From contig JARFXM010000003.1 of NCBI GenBank assembly GCA_029532625.1, forward strand, positions 2,604,001 through 2,668,000: a stretch of 64,000 nucleotides of DNA, given 5' to 3'. The position numbers were made by a program, and so were the translations under genes. A model generated the notes under the pieces. The model was not told the DNA's origin. It worked only from the letters and a program-made list of their open reading frames with translations, and made no database searches. This DNA comes from Lomentospora prolificans. Taxonomy: Eukaryota > Ascomycota > Sordariomycetes > Microascales > Microascaceae. Of this stretch, positions 36,273 through 49,051 are shown in pieces (position 1 is the stretch's first letter; each line of letters begins with the position of its first letter).

Positions 36273-38443
36273 GGTGGCTGTGGAGGGGGCAATGTCTGGT
36301 CGAAGAAGCTATGGCGGGGTTTTGTGACGTGATCTAACAGCACCGGATTGCTAAAGCGCGCTTCTGAGGGAGTCGAGACGGAGAAGAGGTGGTGGGAAGG
36401 TCACCAACGAGTTTGGGCCTCTCTGCGATGTGGACTCTTGCCGAGATCAAAAACTACTATGAGCGTGGGGAGGTTATCGCAAACCTGGTGACGTTGGTTG
36501 TGATACTTGGGAAAGTGGGACAGGTTTGATGACGAAGGCAGCGGCAATGGAAGGAATTGCAGAGAACCTCGAAAAAGGGTGAGTAAGACTGCAGGTCGGC
36601 TTGCACTGGACTAGGGACGGGACAGGTACTTTGTACTTTTAGTAGCTCCCAAGTCCCCCTTGAATGAGCTGGGAGGAGTATTTGGTGTGGGTGTGGTTAT
36701 AAAGTGTTGAAGCAACGCTGGCAAAGCTGGCAGTTTGGGACGGAAGCGGTGGGGTACGGAGGATCTCAAACACGAGGAAGCTACGAGCGGGTATTAAATA
36801 CAGTTTTCCTAGGATAACGCCCTAGGCACCCGAATTTAAACATGATTCAAAGTCCTACAGGAAAATGTTCTTCCGCAGGCAGACGTTTTTGTTCGTACAA
36901 AATATCCTTGGCAGCGCTCATGTTGGACAAATGCGCTGGAATTGGGCGGGTCCAGACAATCATCAAGGTTGAACTTTCCTGTTTGATCCAATGGTGATGT
37001 CTCGAATGCCAGTGGACGAAGTCGGCGGTCGTGGCAGGCCCGCGGCTCTTTGGCGCAAGACACATGGCATCATCATCATCCTCTCAAGCTATACGATCTA
37101 TTGATGATCTAAGCCTTGCGAGAACTGCAGGCATGCTGAGTCTGCCCCTGCCGGGATGCAATGGATGCAATGGATACCAATAAGGCGGACCACCAATGCC
37201 GGATCCTAGCCAACGGCTTTGACAGGCGCGCCGAGATCAGCCCTCGGGCGGATCTCCGAGGTTCCAAACTAGCCCATAATACCTTGAAGCATTGCTTACT
37301 GGACGAAGCCTTCGATTCATTTAAATGATCCAACTGGGTTGGCAGCGCCTTGCTGTGTTGTTGTTACGTCCACACGTCACATCCACGTACCGCCCGTTCT
37401 CCAGACGACATAAAAAAGGGTGAATAGATAGGACTCAGTGGCAACTTAGATCTTAAACTCGAATTCTAAAGGCAGTTATCCGGTCAGAAGGGAAGCCAAG
37501 GAAAGGCTGACTCGGTATGTGCGAGGTTTGAGGCCGCAAGCTCCGGCTCAATGGCGGGGGAGGGGTCGAGACGCGAGCAGTGATCCCTGAAAGCCCTCCG
37601 GTGATGTAATGCTGCTTGCAGCCAACGTCACCACGCCAAATCATGATATCCTTGAACAGCAATGGCGGTTCCGTTACTGCGTCGTACTGCCCAAATTAAA
37701 TCCGAGCTTTGAGAGAAGGAAGCCAAATTTGAGGGAGACCGATACTGTATGTATAGTTGAGCCAAGAAACGACGCGCACTCGGCTTGTGGGGCTTAAATA
37801 GGTACCAGCCAGTTGGCGGATGTGCCGGACAATGGGATCGATGTACTTTAGTGGTGCCAAAAAGAAAAATTAGCTACCTAGCATCAGCCACTTTGGCTGC
37901 GTCAGCTGCGCTTGGCCTCTAGGCGACTTGCGCCTACACTTTCGCGGAAACGAGCTTCACGGGTCGTCCTTGACGTTGTTGGGACCTCAGGCCCGGTTTT
38001 CTATATAAGAGACACGAAACGTCCTCTGCGGGCGTCCCGCTGGCCTTAAATATACGACCAGCGGAACTTCACGCTCTGCAGTAGACTCTGAGACGTGGAT
38101 TGAAGGCGAGAGCCAGGCATGCAGCTCCATGCACTTCAAGTTGCCCATCCATAAACCTTGTATCGGACTCCGCTGGAACCGCTGGCATGAGTCCGCGCCT
38201 ATCGGTGTTGCACTTGGCCCAGGCGCGGGCGCCGTTATTCAGCCTCCAGCGTCGGAAGATTGATTGTTTGGTCGAAAAATTCCTAGTGGAAAATTGGGTG
38301 GAGCACATCCACGTTTATCCTCTTTTTAGGTGTTTAGGTATCCAAAATCGCAACGTCAAATTTTGGGTCACTTTGGCCTCCTATGAATGTTACAACTTGA
38401 GTTTTAACCCTGTCTCTGGTCTGAAACTATTATACTCTTGGAA
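36273..38443. promoter_or_regulatory. Divergent intergenic region, 2.2 kb
   Basis: It lies between divergent fimbrin and the RING/ankyrin-like gene and should hold both promoters. A TATATAAG element occurs at about 38002-38009, some 435 nt before the right-hand ATG. Open frames are short and without family features. Confidence 0.45.
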
Positions 38444-39272
38444 ATGACGACTTGCAAAGCCTGTGACGAGCCTCTGCTCCTGTCCGTTGTTGACTCCGAC
38501 GACGAGGGTAATTCGTCGGCTGCTGGTGCTTCCGTGCCCGATGACCTTCACCTTCCGTGTGATTGTCACTTTCACTGGTATGGATGGGCTCCTCAAAAGT
38601 TGCCTAGCTGAGGCGTTAGGCATAAACTGACGCATTTATAGGCAATGCCTGTTGGACCGCGCCACCGATGTTGTCTCTTCTCTTCGCTGCCCGGCTTGTG
38701 GATCAGCCCTCGCACAGGCCGCGGGCTCGAGCTCCAGCTCGGCACGTCAACCTCCCATCTTGACGACCTACATTAGCGAGGGTGGTGTTGAGGAGAACCT
38801 AGACATACTCCCCATCATTACTGAGGAGGCCTACGTTGAGGCCAACCCAGAAGCCCGCCCCGCGCGTGCCCTGCACATCATGGCCAAGGAGGGTGATGTT
38901 GAGGGGGCGGTTGAATTGTTACATACCGTGAGTGAAGATGAAGCCGGGAATGCAGAAGAGGCGCTAGGCCGCCTCATCCGCTATCAAGACCCTCTGGTTA
39001 GCATGAAGTCCGCCTTACATCTTGCTGTTGAGGCCGGCCAAGTGGAGTCTGTTTGGCTGTTACTCTGGCTTTCTTCAAGCCTACCAGAACCTGCGTTCCC
39101 CGACACGACTAGAGCTCAAGCCCAAGCTATTGGCCTCGGTCGTTTGAGTGTCTCTTCTCCTGCCCAGGATCTGAGGAGTCTACGGGATGCTAACGGACAC
39201 ACATCCGAGGCTCTTGCGCGAGAATCGCCCATGTTATTTCCGCTCGTGCAAGCCGGAGTATTGGCGCCGTAA
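38444..39272 (+). CDS. Small RING-like/ankyrin-like protein, function unknown
   Basis: Exons are 38444-38577 and 38642-39272 (254 residues); the 64-nt intron (GTATGG...TATAG) splits a Trp codon inside the zinc-binding region. The N-terminus reads CKACDEPLL, then after an acidic loop LPCDCHFHWQCLLD, then LRCPACGSAL: a cysteine/histidine pattern like a RING or related treble-clef finger, without the standard spacing. Two ankyrin-like helical repeats follow, RALHIMAKEGDVEGAVELLH and SALHLAVEAGQVESVWLLL. A third, partial one (DANGHTSEALARESPMLFPL) ends the protein. This combination suggests a substrate-binding ubiquitin ligase, but that is inference; I do not recognise an orthologue with known function. 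It converges with the DDHD phospholipase, 176 nt between stops. Confidence 0.82.
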
Positions 39273-39448
39273 AGCTAGCCCTTCGCGGGTAACTCACCGC
39301 GATATCAAGAAAAATTGTCGATTTACCTTTTCTCCACTCGATTGCCGTGAAGGGTCAACCGGATCTATTCTATATCTACGTGCATATTTCAGTGATGTTG
39401 GCAACATGGAGGGAAAAGAAAATCCCGCCGCACAAGGAATACGTCTCA

Positions 39449-42400
39449 TTAACATGACTTGCTTCTCGCTTTACTTGATAGTAACTGGGACAGGACAAAA
39501 TGGTTGACGTCCTCATCTCCCCAGTAACTCATATGAGACGCAATTGTGTTGATGGGGTTGTAGTCCAAGACGCTCCTAGGGTAACAGTCAATAATCGTGG
39601 TTAGGCAACCATAGCCATGAGCAGACTTACTCTTGAATGCTGTAGTCCACCCGGCCATTTCGGTTGAGTGCCCTTACTTTTGCCTCCTCCTGGCGCATTT
39701 TCATTGATCTCTTATCCAGTCCATCCGTTGCCAGCGGGCCATCCGTTCCCGAAGTTCGGGTCTTCTCAAATTTTGAGTAAAGTGTCTCTAGATCGTAGTC
39801 AATCAAGGTGATATCGTTGCCACTAGTACTCGTGCGTCCAGCCGTATTAGCTGGGTCTGCCAGTTCCATTTTTCGTTGGTCGGTCCGTTTCCCTAGTATA
39901 GATGTGTCTGAAATTACGGCTCCTGATGGGACAGTCGATGGTTCTTGACCTGGCTTCTGCACATGTTGAGCTGACGAGGCATCCGTCATTCGGGCAACCT
40001 CCTCATTGCTCAGGCCAAGGCTTCTGTTCAGTAAGCTCGACGCAACTCCAGCACTAAGACTAGACCAAAGACCGCTTACGCTTTGCCCAACCTTGGCACC
40101 GATCCCAGAAAGGCCTTGGGGGGTTACACTACCAAAAATTCCCTTCTTCGTGTACGGGAGAGCTTGTGGCTTTAGAGTCGACATGACTGGGGCTATGAGG
40201 GGTTCCAGTCGGTAGCTGATCGGGTCTGAGGGGTGAAATATGTTGAACAGCTGTGAGACGCGCGGTGATGAGATAGAAAAAGGCAATCCTGTGATGGGTG
40301 ATATTCGCTGGTCCGCATACGTTTCGAAGGGGTTTTCAGTCATGGCTGGATCTAGTGGGCTCTGGGAGGCCCTCGAGTGCGGAGAACCGCGGGCTGAAAC
40401 GGTTCTAGACCAAATCTATGTTAGACGATGACGGCGACATGGAGTATTAATCCACTGCAAAGGGGAGTCAGACAACATACCTTCCCTTGAGCATCTGGAA
40501 TAACCCGATAGGTGACCCAAGACAGTAAAAGTCTTCTACGTCAAAGTCAAATGACAAACCCGAGGCATCTCTCTCCGGGTTCATCTTCGACTGCGCGCTA
40601 GGCCATATTCTCCGAGACTTTCGGCTAGAAACTTCGTCTTTCTCTTTCTGTCGGCAGAGTAGATCAAAGAGAATGGTAGATCCAAGAGAATGGCCCATGA
40701 GGTGAACCTTGCCTTGGAACCCGGGGTTCCTCTGTTTAAATAGGTTATAGATTCGATTGGCTTCCTGCAGGACGATTGTCATAATCTGTTCTCGGTAGCC
40801 GCTCTGGTATAGAAGCACATCAAGCGCAAGGTCCGATACTATAGACCTGGCGAACGCAACACCCTCTATAGTTATATCCTCGAGCGTGGGATCTACGTAT
40901 TCAAGGTTAGCCTTTTGTCGAAGACTATCCAATTCAGTTTTCATGGTAAAGAAAAAGGTCAACGTACATAAATCCTCGTCGCTGTTGGTGTCACCGATAT
41001 CTTGCTCGCGTTTCGCTTCTCTCTGCTTGGGAAAGTCTAGATGGTGTCGCCAGCAAATGGGCAATACTTGCACTCTGCAGTTGCCAACGTTTTCCCGGAG
41101 TTCGCCATTCAGAGCCTTCAAGTCAGCGGAGCTTGAGTATACCGATTTCATCGTCTTCCTCATAACATTGACATCATGAATAAAATTCATACTCTCGAGA
41201 CTAATACCCATGTTAGAAGAACAAAAGCACTGTGCTGAGGCATAGAGTGAACCTACCGAAGGCTGAGAAGCTGTCCAATTCCGTGCGTTACCAGGACTAG
41301 GTGCTCTATTTCCCTCCCTTGCGTATCTTCAGTCGCGGCGTTATAATCGTCAACGATTTCCTGTTCCTGGCGGCGACGAATCTCCTCCTCAAGCTTGTCT
41401 GAACCCTTGGCAAATACCGATCCTTGTTGGCGGGACGGGCTCTGATGTCTTGTAGGCTCTTCAGCAAGTGGTGCCTTTGTTGATGGCGGGGCAGATTTAC
41501 GCTTTAGGGCCTTCAGCTGCTTCTCATCCAATACCTCTATCGTGCTCGTATCGGTTGGCGTTTTGGGCCGTTTTGCGCCGTCCTTGACTTTTCCGGGCTC
41601 CGAATACCCCCTCACCAACTTGACGCCGCTCATATAGCCGCCGCCAGCGAATCGTTGGTAGACGGTCGATGTCACCCAAGATAGAATGCCGTCAGATGAT
41701 AACCAGGCAGTATTCTCGTCCTGGAATGTAGCAATACTGTTCATATATGAACCAAAGAGTCGATACGATGGTAATTGTGGAGCCGGTGCACCAGTCGATG
41801 CTTTCCCGGGGCCGGAAATCTCACTAAACACAACATCTTTAGAATTGAGGTTTTTTGGTGCGGAATCGGAACGGCCTCTCGCCTCGTCCTGCTCTGGAGG
41901 TACTTGAGTGGTGGGTATCAGCCATGGCTTGGTCTTCAGATATCCTTCCTCAAGCTGAGCAGCAAGATTTTCCTCACAAGGGCGAAGGTTCGAACCTTCC
42001 TGATAGAACCAAGTCCCTCGGCGGACCTCATAGACTGGCCCCATCCAATACACTGGAGAGAGCTCCCGCTCAAGGACATCTACATCAAATAGGAAGTCTT
42101 CGTTTACTGGGACATGAGTTGGGGCTGTATGCTCCTCACTTCTCGTCCTACTTCCTCCTAGTGATGGCCTATCGCTCGAGGTCGTCCCCGCACGTCTCCT
42201 AAGGGAGGAGGCGTCATGGGAGCTGCTCTCCTGCTCTTCAAGGAGTCTTTGGTAAGCCTCCTCAATGGCCTTCGAATCTGAGGGCTGGAATCCAACAAAT
42301 TTCTTAGGCTGCGTGGGAGCTTTACCAGCCTCCTTTCCAGTCGTCTTATTTCGACGAGTTGTAAGGAAGGATGGCTTGCGTTTAGGTACCTATCGCAGGC

Positions 42401-42723
42401 CAGACGGCCGATGTTAGTTCATGGCACCTAGCTAAGGCTTGAGTCTGGGTTGGTAGGGTTCGAGTGGGACCTACGTCAACGGCATGAAACCAAAGAACCT
42501 TCAATGGAGGGCAGTCAGGTGGGTAGTTTCTCCAACTAATACCATACAGAGGGTTGGTGCTGTGGTCCGTTGGCCCAGGGGGAGGCACCGCTCCAGGAGG
42601 CGGGGTTGGGGGAGGTTCAGGAGTAGCCGTATTGGATCCTCGACTCGCGGCCCATGGGTTCAGTGAATCGACGGCTGAGTAGAGGTACGATTTTTCCAGC
42701 TTTTTTTCTGACGGTTGAGCCAT
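39449..42723 (-). CDS. DDHD-domain phospholipase (PA-PLA1 family)
   Basis: An intracellular phospholipase A1-like enzyme acting on phosphatidic acid and related lipids, by family. Exons are 42723-42475, 42389-41257, 41200-40968, 40892-40481, 40404-39631 and 39575-39449 (975 residues); introns are 85, 56, 75, 76 and 55 nt. The lipase motif GHSLGS is in KVHLMGHSLGSTILFDLL. An earlier conserved block is LVLVTHGIGQ. The WWE-like substrate region includes PVYEVRRGTWFYQEG. The C-terminal DDHD domain begins at FDFDVEDFYCLGSPIGLF and ends at MSYWGDEDVNHFVL. A long basic, proline-rich disordered segment sits within the domain, as in other fungal homologues. ATG 42723 (MAQPSEKK) is the first ATG, but the frame stays open for 52 codons upstream. 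A yeast homologue, Ddl1, is mitochondrial. Confidence 0.93.
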
Positions 42724-43907
42724 GTTGCGGAATGATCGGAAACGAGCGATCCATAAAGGCACCAAAGTGGCTCGGCTCGGGTGAGATATATGTGTTTTCG
42801 TCTGTGACACACGCAGGGACTGCGGTGATAGACGAGAACACGGGAAACGCGCCAACTTGGCGGAAGGACTCCGGTATAGTTACGATAATAGTAAGCTATA
42901 CGATGATAACTTTCAAGAGAAGAACCCCCAGCGTGACTGTTGTGAGGAGTTTGGAGGGAATTATTGGGCGGGCAGCATCATCGGGCAAGCTTGTAGTTAG
43001 TCAGGGATCTCAAGAGCCTCTCCCTTCAGGTTCGCCTTTTCATCCTCCGTTGTGTCTGGGCTATTGGAGAGCGAGATGATTGTAGGGAGTAGGGAAATCA
43101 AAGAGCAAACAACACTACGCCAGAGGGCCAAATTATTCCCAGTCTTGATTACCCAGGCACTCTGAGGTCATCGTCAATTTAAGTAGTGGTACCTACGTCA
43201 GAAGCCGCCAGCGTGTACTTAAAACTAGGCTACTGGGGCCATTGGCCGCCAGGTACGATATCACATGGAAGCGCAGGGGTATTTGAACATGCTAACCACT
43301 GTCAACTCTGGGAGCTTCCTCAGGCAGCATCCACCACCACACATCACGGCACGTTGTGGAGTACGTAAGCGATGGCACGCCAGCCCCTGGAGGAGAGGTT
43401 GACCAACACGCCCCTCAGTAGGTAGCGCTAGGCATCCAAAAGCATTCTACGAAGGTATCAATTGATCAATTGATTGACCACTAGGCTGGCGTCTGATAGT
43501 GGGCGCCCACCAAGTCTCAAGTTCGTACCACCAGTTGGCCTCAATGGCCAGCTGGCATTGGACCTCTGCTGGCCCCCACCATCAGCTGGTTGCCCACCAC
43601 AGGCTTGATTCAATAGGTTGACTCATTTGAACCCCACCTTCGGAACCTCCAATTCCCCAGAGACGGAAGGGAAAAAAAAAAAAAACCACCACTACCATCA
43701 CCACCCACTCGCGATCTCATACCTTCCTCGACGCGAAACGCTTTACGAAGGTTCAATAATAACCTAACGTTGAGTAAAATGCCAAAGTCCCGGTAGCTGT
43801 TTACCGTGGGCCAAACACCTGTCTGCAGGTCATAACCCCAACCACTCCGTTACATCTTCGATTCCGCATTCCGGTCCCCGCCATTCCCCCCATACCTCTT
43901 GACTTCC
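42724..43907. promoter_or_regulatory. Divergent intergenic region upstream of the Pol III subunit gene
   Basis: About 1.2 kb lies between divergent starts of the DDHD gene and the Pol III subunit gene. It contains an 18-nt perfect palindrome (43457-43474), several CCAGCTGG-like inverted motifs at 43545-43595, and A14 at 43672-43685 followed by CCACCACTACCATC. There is no supported coding frame. Confidence 0.5.
43457..43474. repeat. 18-nt perfect palindrome
   Basis: The sequence ATCAATTGATCAATTGAT equals its own reverse complement. It lies about 430 nt before the start of the Pol III subunit gene and about 730 nt from the DDHD start. It could bind a dimeric factor; nothing more can be said. 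Confidence 0.85.
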
Positions 43908-46900
43908 ATGGCGAACGCTATCGCAGGCGGCCCTGTCAAGGCCCAACTCGTTGATAAGCTTCCAAAACGCTTCAAGGAGATTAAATTCGGTATCCAGTAT
44001 GTGTAACCCATCACCCACTTAACGGGCACCGAGTCGGTGAATGCGCCTCCGTCTAGCGCAAAGCCACGATAATCCGCCTCTAGCTTGTTCGCATGGCTGA
44101 CCTGTTCTTCTCATATGAATTAGATCTAATCAAGACATCACGAACCAAGCCGTTCTCGAAGTTTCGGATAGGTTACTGTACGATATCGAGAACAATCGCG
44201 CCCCGTATCGACATGGCCCTCTTGATCCACGACTCGGCACCTCCAGCAAGTCTGGAACTTGCACAACTTGCAACGAAGCTCTACAGAATTGCACTGGGCA
44301 CTTTGGTCAGGTCCGGTTACCTCTTCCGGCCTTCCATGTTGGTTACCTACGCTTCATAATAACCATACTTCAGAATATCTGCAAGGTTTGTGGATCCCGT
44401 CATCGCGTCGAGCATCACCAAACCCCGCCTGTTGCTTGGCTGACTCTCATGTTCTTTCTTAGGATTGCGCGCGCGTGCTGTTACTCGAGACTGATCGTCA
44501 GTCCTTCTTGAAAGAATTGCGCCGCACCGACAGAGACAACACGCAGCGGGCGAAGACGTGTAAGAAGATAAACGAACAGTGCCGAAAAGTGAAAACTTGC
44601 CCCTACTGTGGTGCAGTCAATGGTACTATTCGGAAAGTAGGCGTGCTCAAGCTCGCTCACGACAAGTTTTCCTTCTTCAACAAGTCCACGGCAGTGAAGA
44701 AGATTCCACCCGAGAGCAAGATCGAATTCGATAAGTCGTTCGCCGAGGCCAAGCTGCATAATCCGGAGCTCGATAAACACCTTCGCAAGGCAATGGAAGA
44801 CCTCAGTCCTCTTCGTGTCCTCAACCTTTTCAAGATGATTAGCCCGACGGATTGCGAGCTTTTAGGATTAAATCCAGGGGAGGGACGGCCGGAAATGTTC
44901 TTGTGGCAGTACCTTCCTGCACCCCCCATTTGCATTCGACCCTCTGTCGCCCAGGATAATGCGAGCAATGAAGACGATATTACGACAAAGCTGGCGGATA
45001 TTGTATGGGTGAGCGGCATGATCCGATCTGCGTTGCAGCGTGGGTCCCCTGTCCAGACCATCATGGAGCAATGGGAATATCTGCAACTGCAAATTGCAAT
45101 GTACGTCAACAGCGAAGTCCCGGGCCTTCAACAGCCAGGCTTCGGAAAGAGTGTTCGTGGTTTCTGTCAGCGCCTCAAAGGAAAGCAAGGTCGTTTCCGA
45201 GGAAACCTTTCGGGAAAACGAGTTGATTTCTCGGGTCGAACTGTCATCTCGCCTGACCCCAACCTCGGAATCGACCAAGTTGCTGTACCAATCCTAGTCG
45301 CCCGAAATCTGACCTATCCAGAAAGGGTCCAGCGACATAATATCGAAAAACTGAGGAGCTGCGTACGGAATGGTACCAAAGTTTGGCCCGGCGCCCAGGG
45401 CGTGCTCAAAAATGAATCGGACGGGAGCTACAAGGTCAACTTGCAATGGGCTGACCGCGAGAGAACCGCCAAGGATCTCCGGATAGGTGATGTTGTCGAG
45501 CGTCATCTCGAAGACGGTGACGTAGTCCTGTTCAACCGACAGCCATCCTTGCATAAGCTGAGTATAATGAGCCACTTGGTCAAGGTTCGGCCGTGGAGAA
45601 CGTTCCGTCTCAATGAGTGTGTATGCACTCCGTACAACGCCGACTTCGACGGTGACGAGATGAATCTGCACGTCCCTCAAACGGAAGAGGCGCGAGCTGA
45701 AGCGATCAACTTGATGGGTGTAAAGCATAACCTTGCTACCCCCAAAAACGGAGAACCCATCATTGCAGCTACTCAAGACTTTATCACTGCCGCGTACCTC
45801 ATCAGCAGCAAAGATCGCTTCTTTGATCGCAAGACCTTCACATATATATGCATGCATATGTTGGACGGCAACACCCAGTTAGACCTACCACCTCCAGCCA
45901 TAATCAAGCCCAGCATGCTGTGGACTGGCAAACAGGTCTTCAACATCCTAATGCGACCGAACAAGAAATCGCCTGTTTTAGTCAATCTTGATGCAAAGTG
46001 CCGAGACTACTCGTCGAGGCCTGGCCAGTGCCCCGACATGGATCCAAATGACGGCTGGCTCGTGGTTCGAAACTCGGAAGTCATGTGTGGCTTGATGGAT
46101 AAATCTACCGTTGGTTCCGGAAAGAAGGACTCTATCTTCTACGTTATTCTAAGAGATTATGGCCCCGATGCGGCGGTCGGCGCCATGAACCGATTAGCCA
46201 GGCTTTGTGCCAGGCATCTCACCAACCGTGGTTTCTCTATCGGTATCGGAGACGTTTTCCCTACAGAGGAGTTGAACAAGAAAAAACAAGATCTTGTCAC
46301 TACAGCGTATCGTGAATGCGACAATTTGATTGAGACATTCAAGAAGGGAAAGTTAGAGAAGGCCACCGGGTGCACGATGGAGCAGACGTTGGAGAATGCC
46401 ATCTCCGGAATTCTCAACCGCGTCCGTAAACAAGCTGGTGACACGTGTATCAATACACTGAGTCGCAACAACGCACCGCTCATCATGGCCAAATCTGGGT
46501 CCAAGGGTTCCGACATTAATGTGGCACAGATGGTAGCCTTAGTCGGACAGCAAATTATCGGTGGCCAACGTGTACCTGATGGATTCCAGGATCGCAGTCT
46601 ACCTCATTTCCCCAAGAATGCCCGCCAGCCACCGTCCAAGGGTTTCGTCCGAAACAGTTTCTATTCCGGCCTTCTTCCAACCGAGTTCATCTTCCACGCC
46701 ATGTCCGGCCGAGAAGGACTAGTCGACACTGCTGTTAAGACGGCCGAGACGGGTTATATGTCTCGACGACTGATGAAGTCACTCGAAGATCTTTCGACGC
46801 AATATGACGAGACCGTTCGAACCTCGGGCGGGAACATTGTGCAGTTCCAGTTCGGCGCTGATAAACTTGACCCCGTTGACATGGAAGGTAGTGCAGTGCC

Positions 46901-48476
46901 GGTACATTTCGACAGGACTTGGACCCACGCGGAAAATCTCACTTGGGATAACTCGGAGGCGCCAATGCTGCCGCATGAGATCACGGAATTCTGTGCAGGG
47001 ATGCTTGATCAGGAGAGAAAACGATACCCTAGGTTTGGCCTATTGAACGAGAAGCTTCAATACGACGACACAACCGATATGGGTATCGATGAACATGAAG
47101 GTGCAAGGCACTTCTTGCGCACGGTGGAAGCCTACGTCGCCGCTCGTGTGGAAAAATTAAGGAGGGCTAGGAGGGCTGCTGGACTCGACGAATCCGGTCA
47201 CTCAATGGATAGGCAGAGGGAGGTTCAAGTGGAACAAGTGGCCAAAGTTACACCCACTACTCTTCGACGATTTATCAAGCTTTGCTTGGAGAAGTATAAA
47301 AAGGCGCATGTTGAGCCAGGACATGCGGTGGGTGCGGTGGGTGCGCATTCGATTGGTGAACCTGGAACGCAGATGACTCTTAAAACCTTCCACTTTGCCG
47401 GTGTTGCAGGCATGAGTATCACACAAGGTGTGCCTCGAATCAAGGAGATTATCAACGCATCGAAGACTATTAGCACACCGGTCATCACTTGTCCCCTAGA
47501 GAACAACAAGCAAATTGAGGCTGCGCGGGTGGTGAAGGGACGAGTCGAGAAGACATATATTTCCGACATTCTTGAAGCAATCGAAGATGAGTACCGGCCA
47601 GATTACGGCAGTGTTATCCTTCATCTCGATTTAGAGGCGCTCGAGGCTGCACACCTGGGTATGTCTACAGCAGATATTGCCAGGGCTATATGCAGCAACA
47701 GAAAGCTCAAGATTTCGGCTGATGACATCTCGGTACTCGGTCGCGCCTCCATTCAAATCCGGCTCCGGACCGACGTGGAAGGCCCAAAGCGAAGTACGGC
47801 CAAGTCGCGGGCAAGCGCCAGCGAAGAGGTCGGTGACATGGTTCTTCGGGCCGGATTCCTCCGGCGCGCCCTTCCGGGTGTGGCCATTTCCGGTTACCCC
47901 GATGCCACGCGTGCTATTATCCAGACAAATGAGCAGGGTATCCACACTGTCCACGTCGAAGGATACGGTCTCAAAGCCTGCATGACAACAGAAGGAGTGC
48001 TTGGCACCAAGACAAGAACGAATAACGTCATGGAAGCCAAGGACGTCTTGGGTATCGAAGCGGCTAGATCTACCATTGCGGTAGAAATTGCGGCTGTCAT
48101 GGGAGAGATGAACATTGATCCTCGGCACATGGAGTTGTTGGCTGATGTCATGACGTACAAGGGCGAAGTGTACGGTATCACTCGCTTCGGTCTTTCCAAG
48201 ACTCGTGATAGTGTACTCCAACTCGCGTCTTTCGAAAAGACGCCAGATCATCTCTTCGATGCGGCTGCCGGCATGAAGGCGGACCAGATCGAAGGCGTCA
48301 GTGAATGCATCATCATGGGCCAGACCATGTCGCTTGGCACAGGTGCGTTCCAGGTGGTCAGGAGGCTTGCTCTGAAGGATAGCGATACCGTCGAGCGGCC
48401 AACGTTGTTTGAGGATGCGTGGGCGAAGGAGGCTGCAGCGAAGCGTCGGCAGCGGAAGCAGGAATCTCGAGTGTGA
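43908..48476 (+). CDS. RPC1: RNA polymerase III largest subunit (RPC160/C160)
   Basis: The catalytic largest subunit of the polymerase that makes tRNA, 5S rRNA and U6. Exons are 43908-43996, 44124-44385 and 44463-48476 (1454 residues, the normal Pol III size). Introns are 127 and 77 nt. Zinc-binding sequence is visible in CTTCNEALQNCTGHFG and CPYCGA. The active-site motif NADFDGDEMNLHVPQT carries the three Mg-binding aspartates. RPSLHKLSIM and the trigger-loop region GEPGTQMTLKTFHFAGVAG are intact, followed by the Pol III-like VPRIKEIINASKTISTPV. The protein lacks the heptapeptide tail of the Pol II subunit and ends KRRQRKQESRV. ATG 43908 begins MANAIAGGPVKAQLVDKLPK, as in related fungi. Confidence 0.97.
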
Positions 48477-49051
48477 GCTGCTTCGAAGAGCCGTTGTGAA
48501 TTAGAATCATTCCCAGTATGGCTGGCTAGTGTATAAGTAGTATGGGCAGGTATTTGTGAGGGAACATTCTGTGCCGTGTTGTTAGGAGTAATATTGCATG
48601 CAGAGTATCAATTGACATGACAGCTAGTGATAACCGCCGAACAACATTTGGAAGTATCCATGGATGTTGGTCCAATGTTTTTTGAAGTGCCAAATGGCAA
48701 TTGTTTCTAATGGGGATGGATGATGGTCCATGGTATGTATCCTGATTGTTGCCTGCGTCGAATCATGCATTTTCGATCGCCGTTCCGTTTGGCCAGGCCC
48801 TCAGCGATTACTTAGCAAGCCAGCCAGGCAGGTGTCTGTCTACGCTGGCACGCCTCCAGTGCTTTGATCACCACCAGACCTCAAGCCACCCGAAGGCCAG
48901 CCAGCCAGCGTTTGTGAATTTCAACAGGGCATCTCCAGCACCTTCAAGTTCTCAATTCACCAAGTCTACCTAAAACGTCAGGTAATTAGCTATTTTTGGG
49001 CTCTTTCTGCAATACCTTATATTCCACTTGATCTCTCCAATCACCATTATA
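48477..49051. other. Intergenic between RPC1 and the SRAP gene
   Basis: This 575-nt spacer holds the 3' UTR of RPC1 and the promoter of the SRAP gene. The segment 48810-48920 repeats short CCAGCC/GCCAGC units. There is no coding evidence. Confidence 0.5.

Noticed and set aside
41988..41997. GGTTCGAACC, resembling a tRNA B box
   Set aside because: It is inside a conserved coding exon of the DDHD phospholipase, and no A box or cloverleaf stems surround it.
47631..48251. 206-codon open frame on the minus strand
   Set aside because: Antisense shadow of the Pol III largest subunit; no family sequence and a non-conserved composition.
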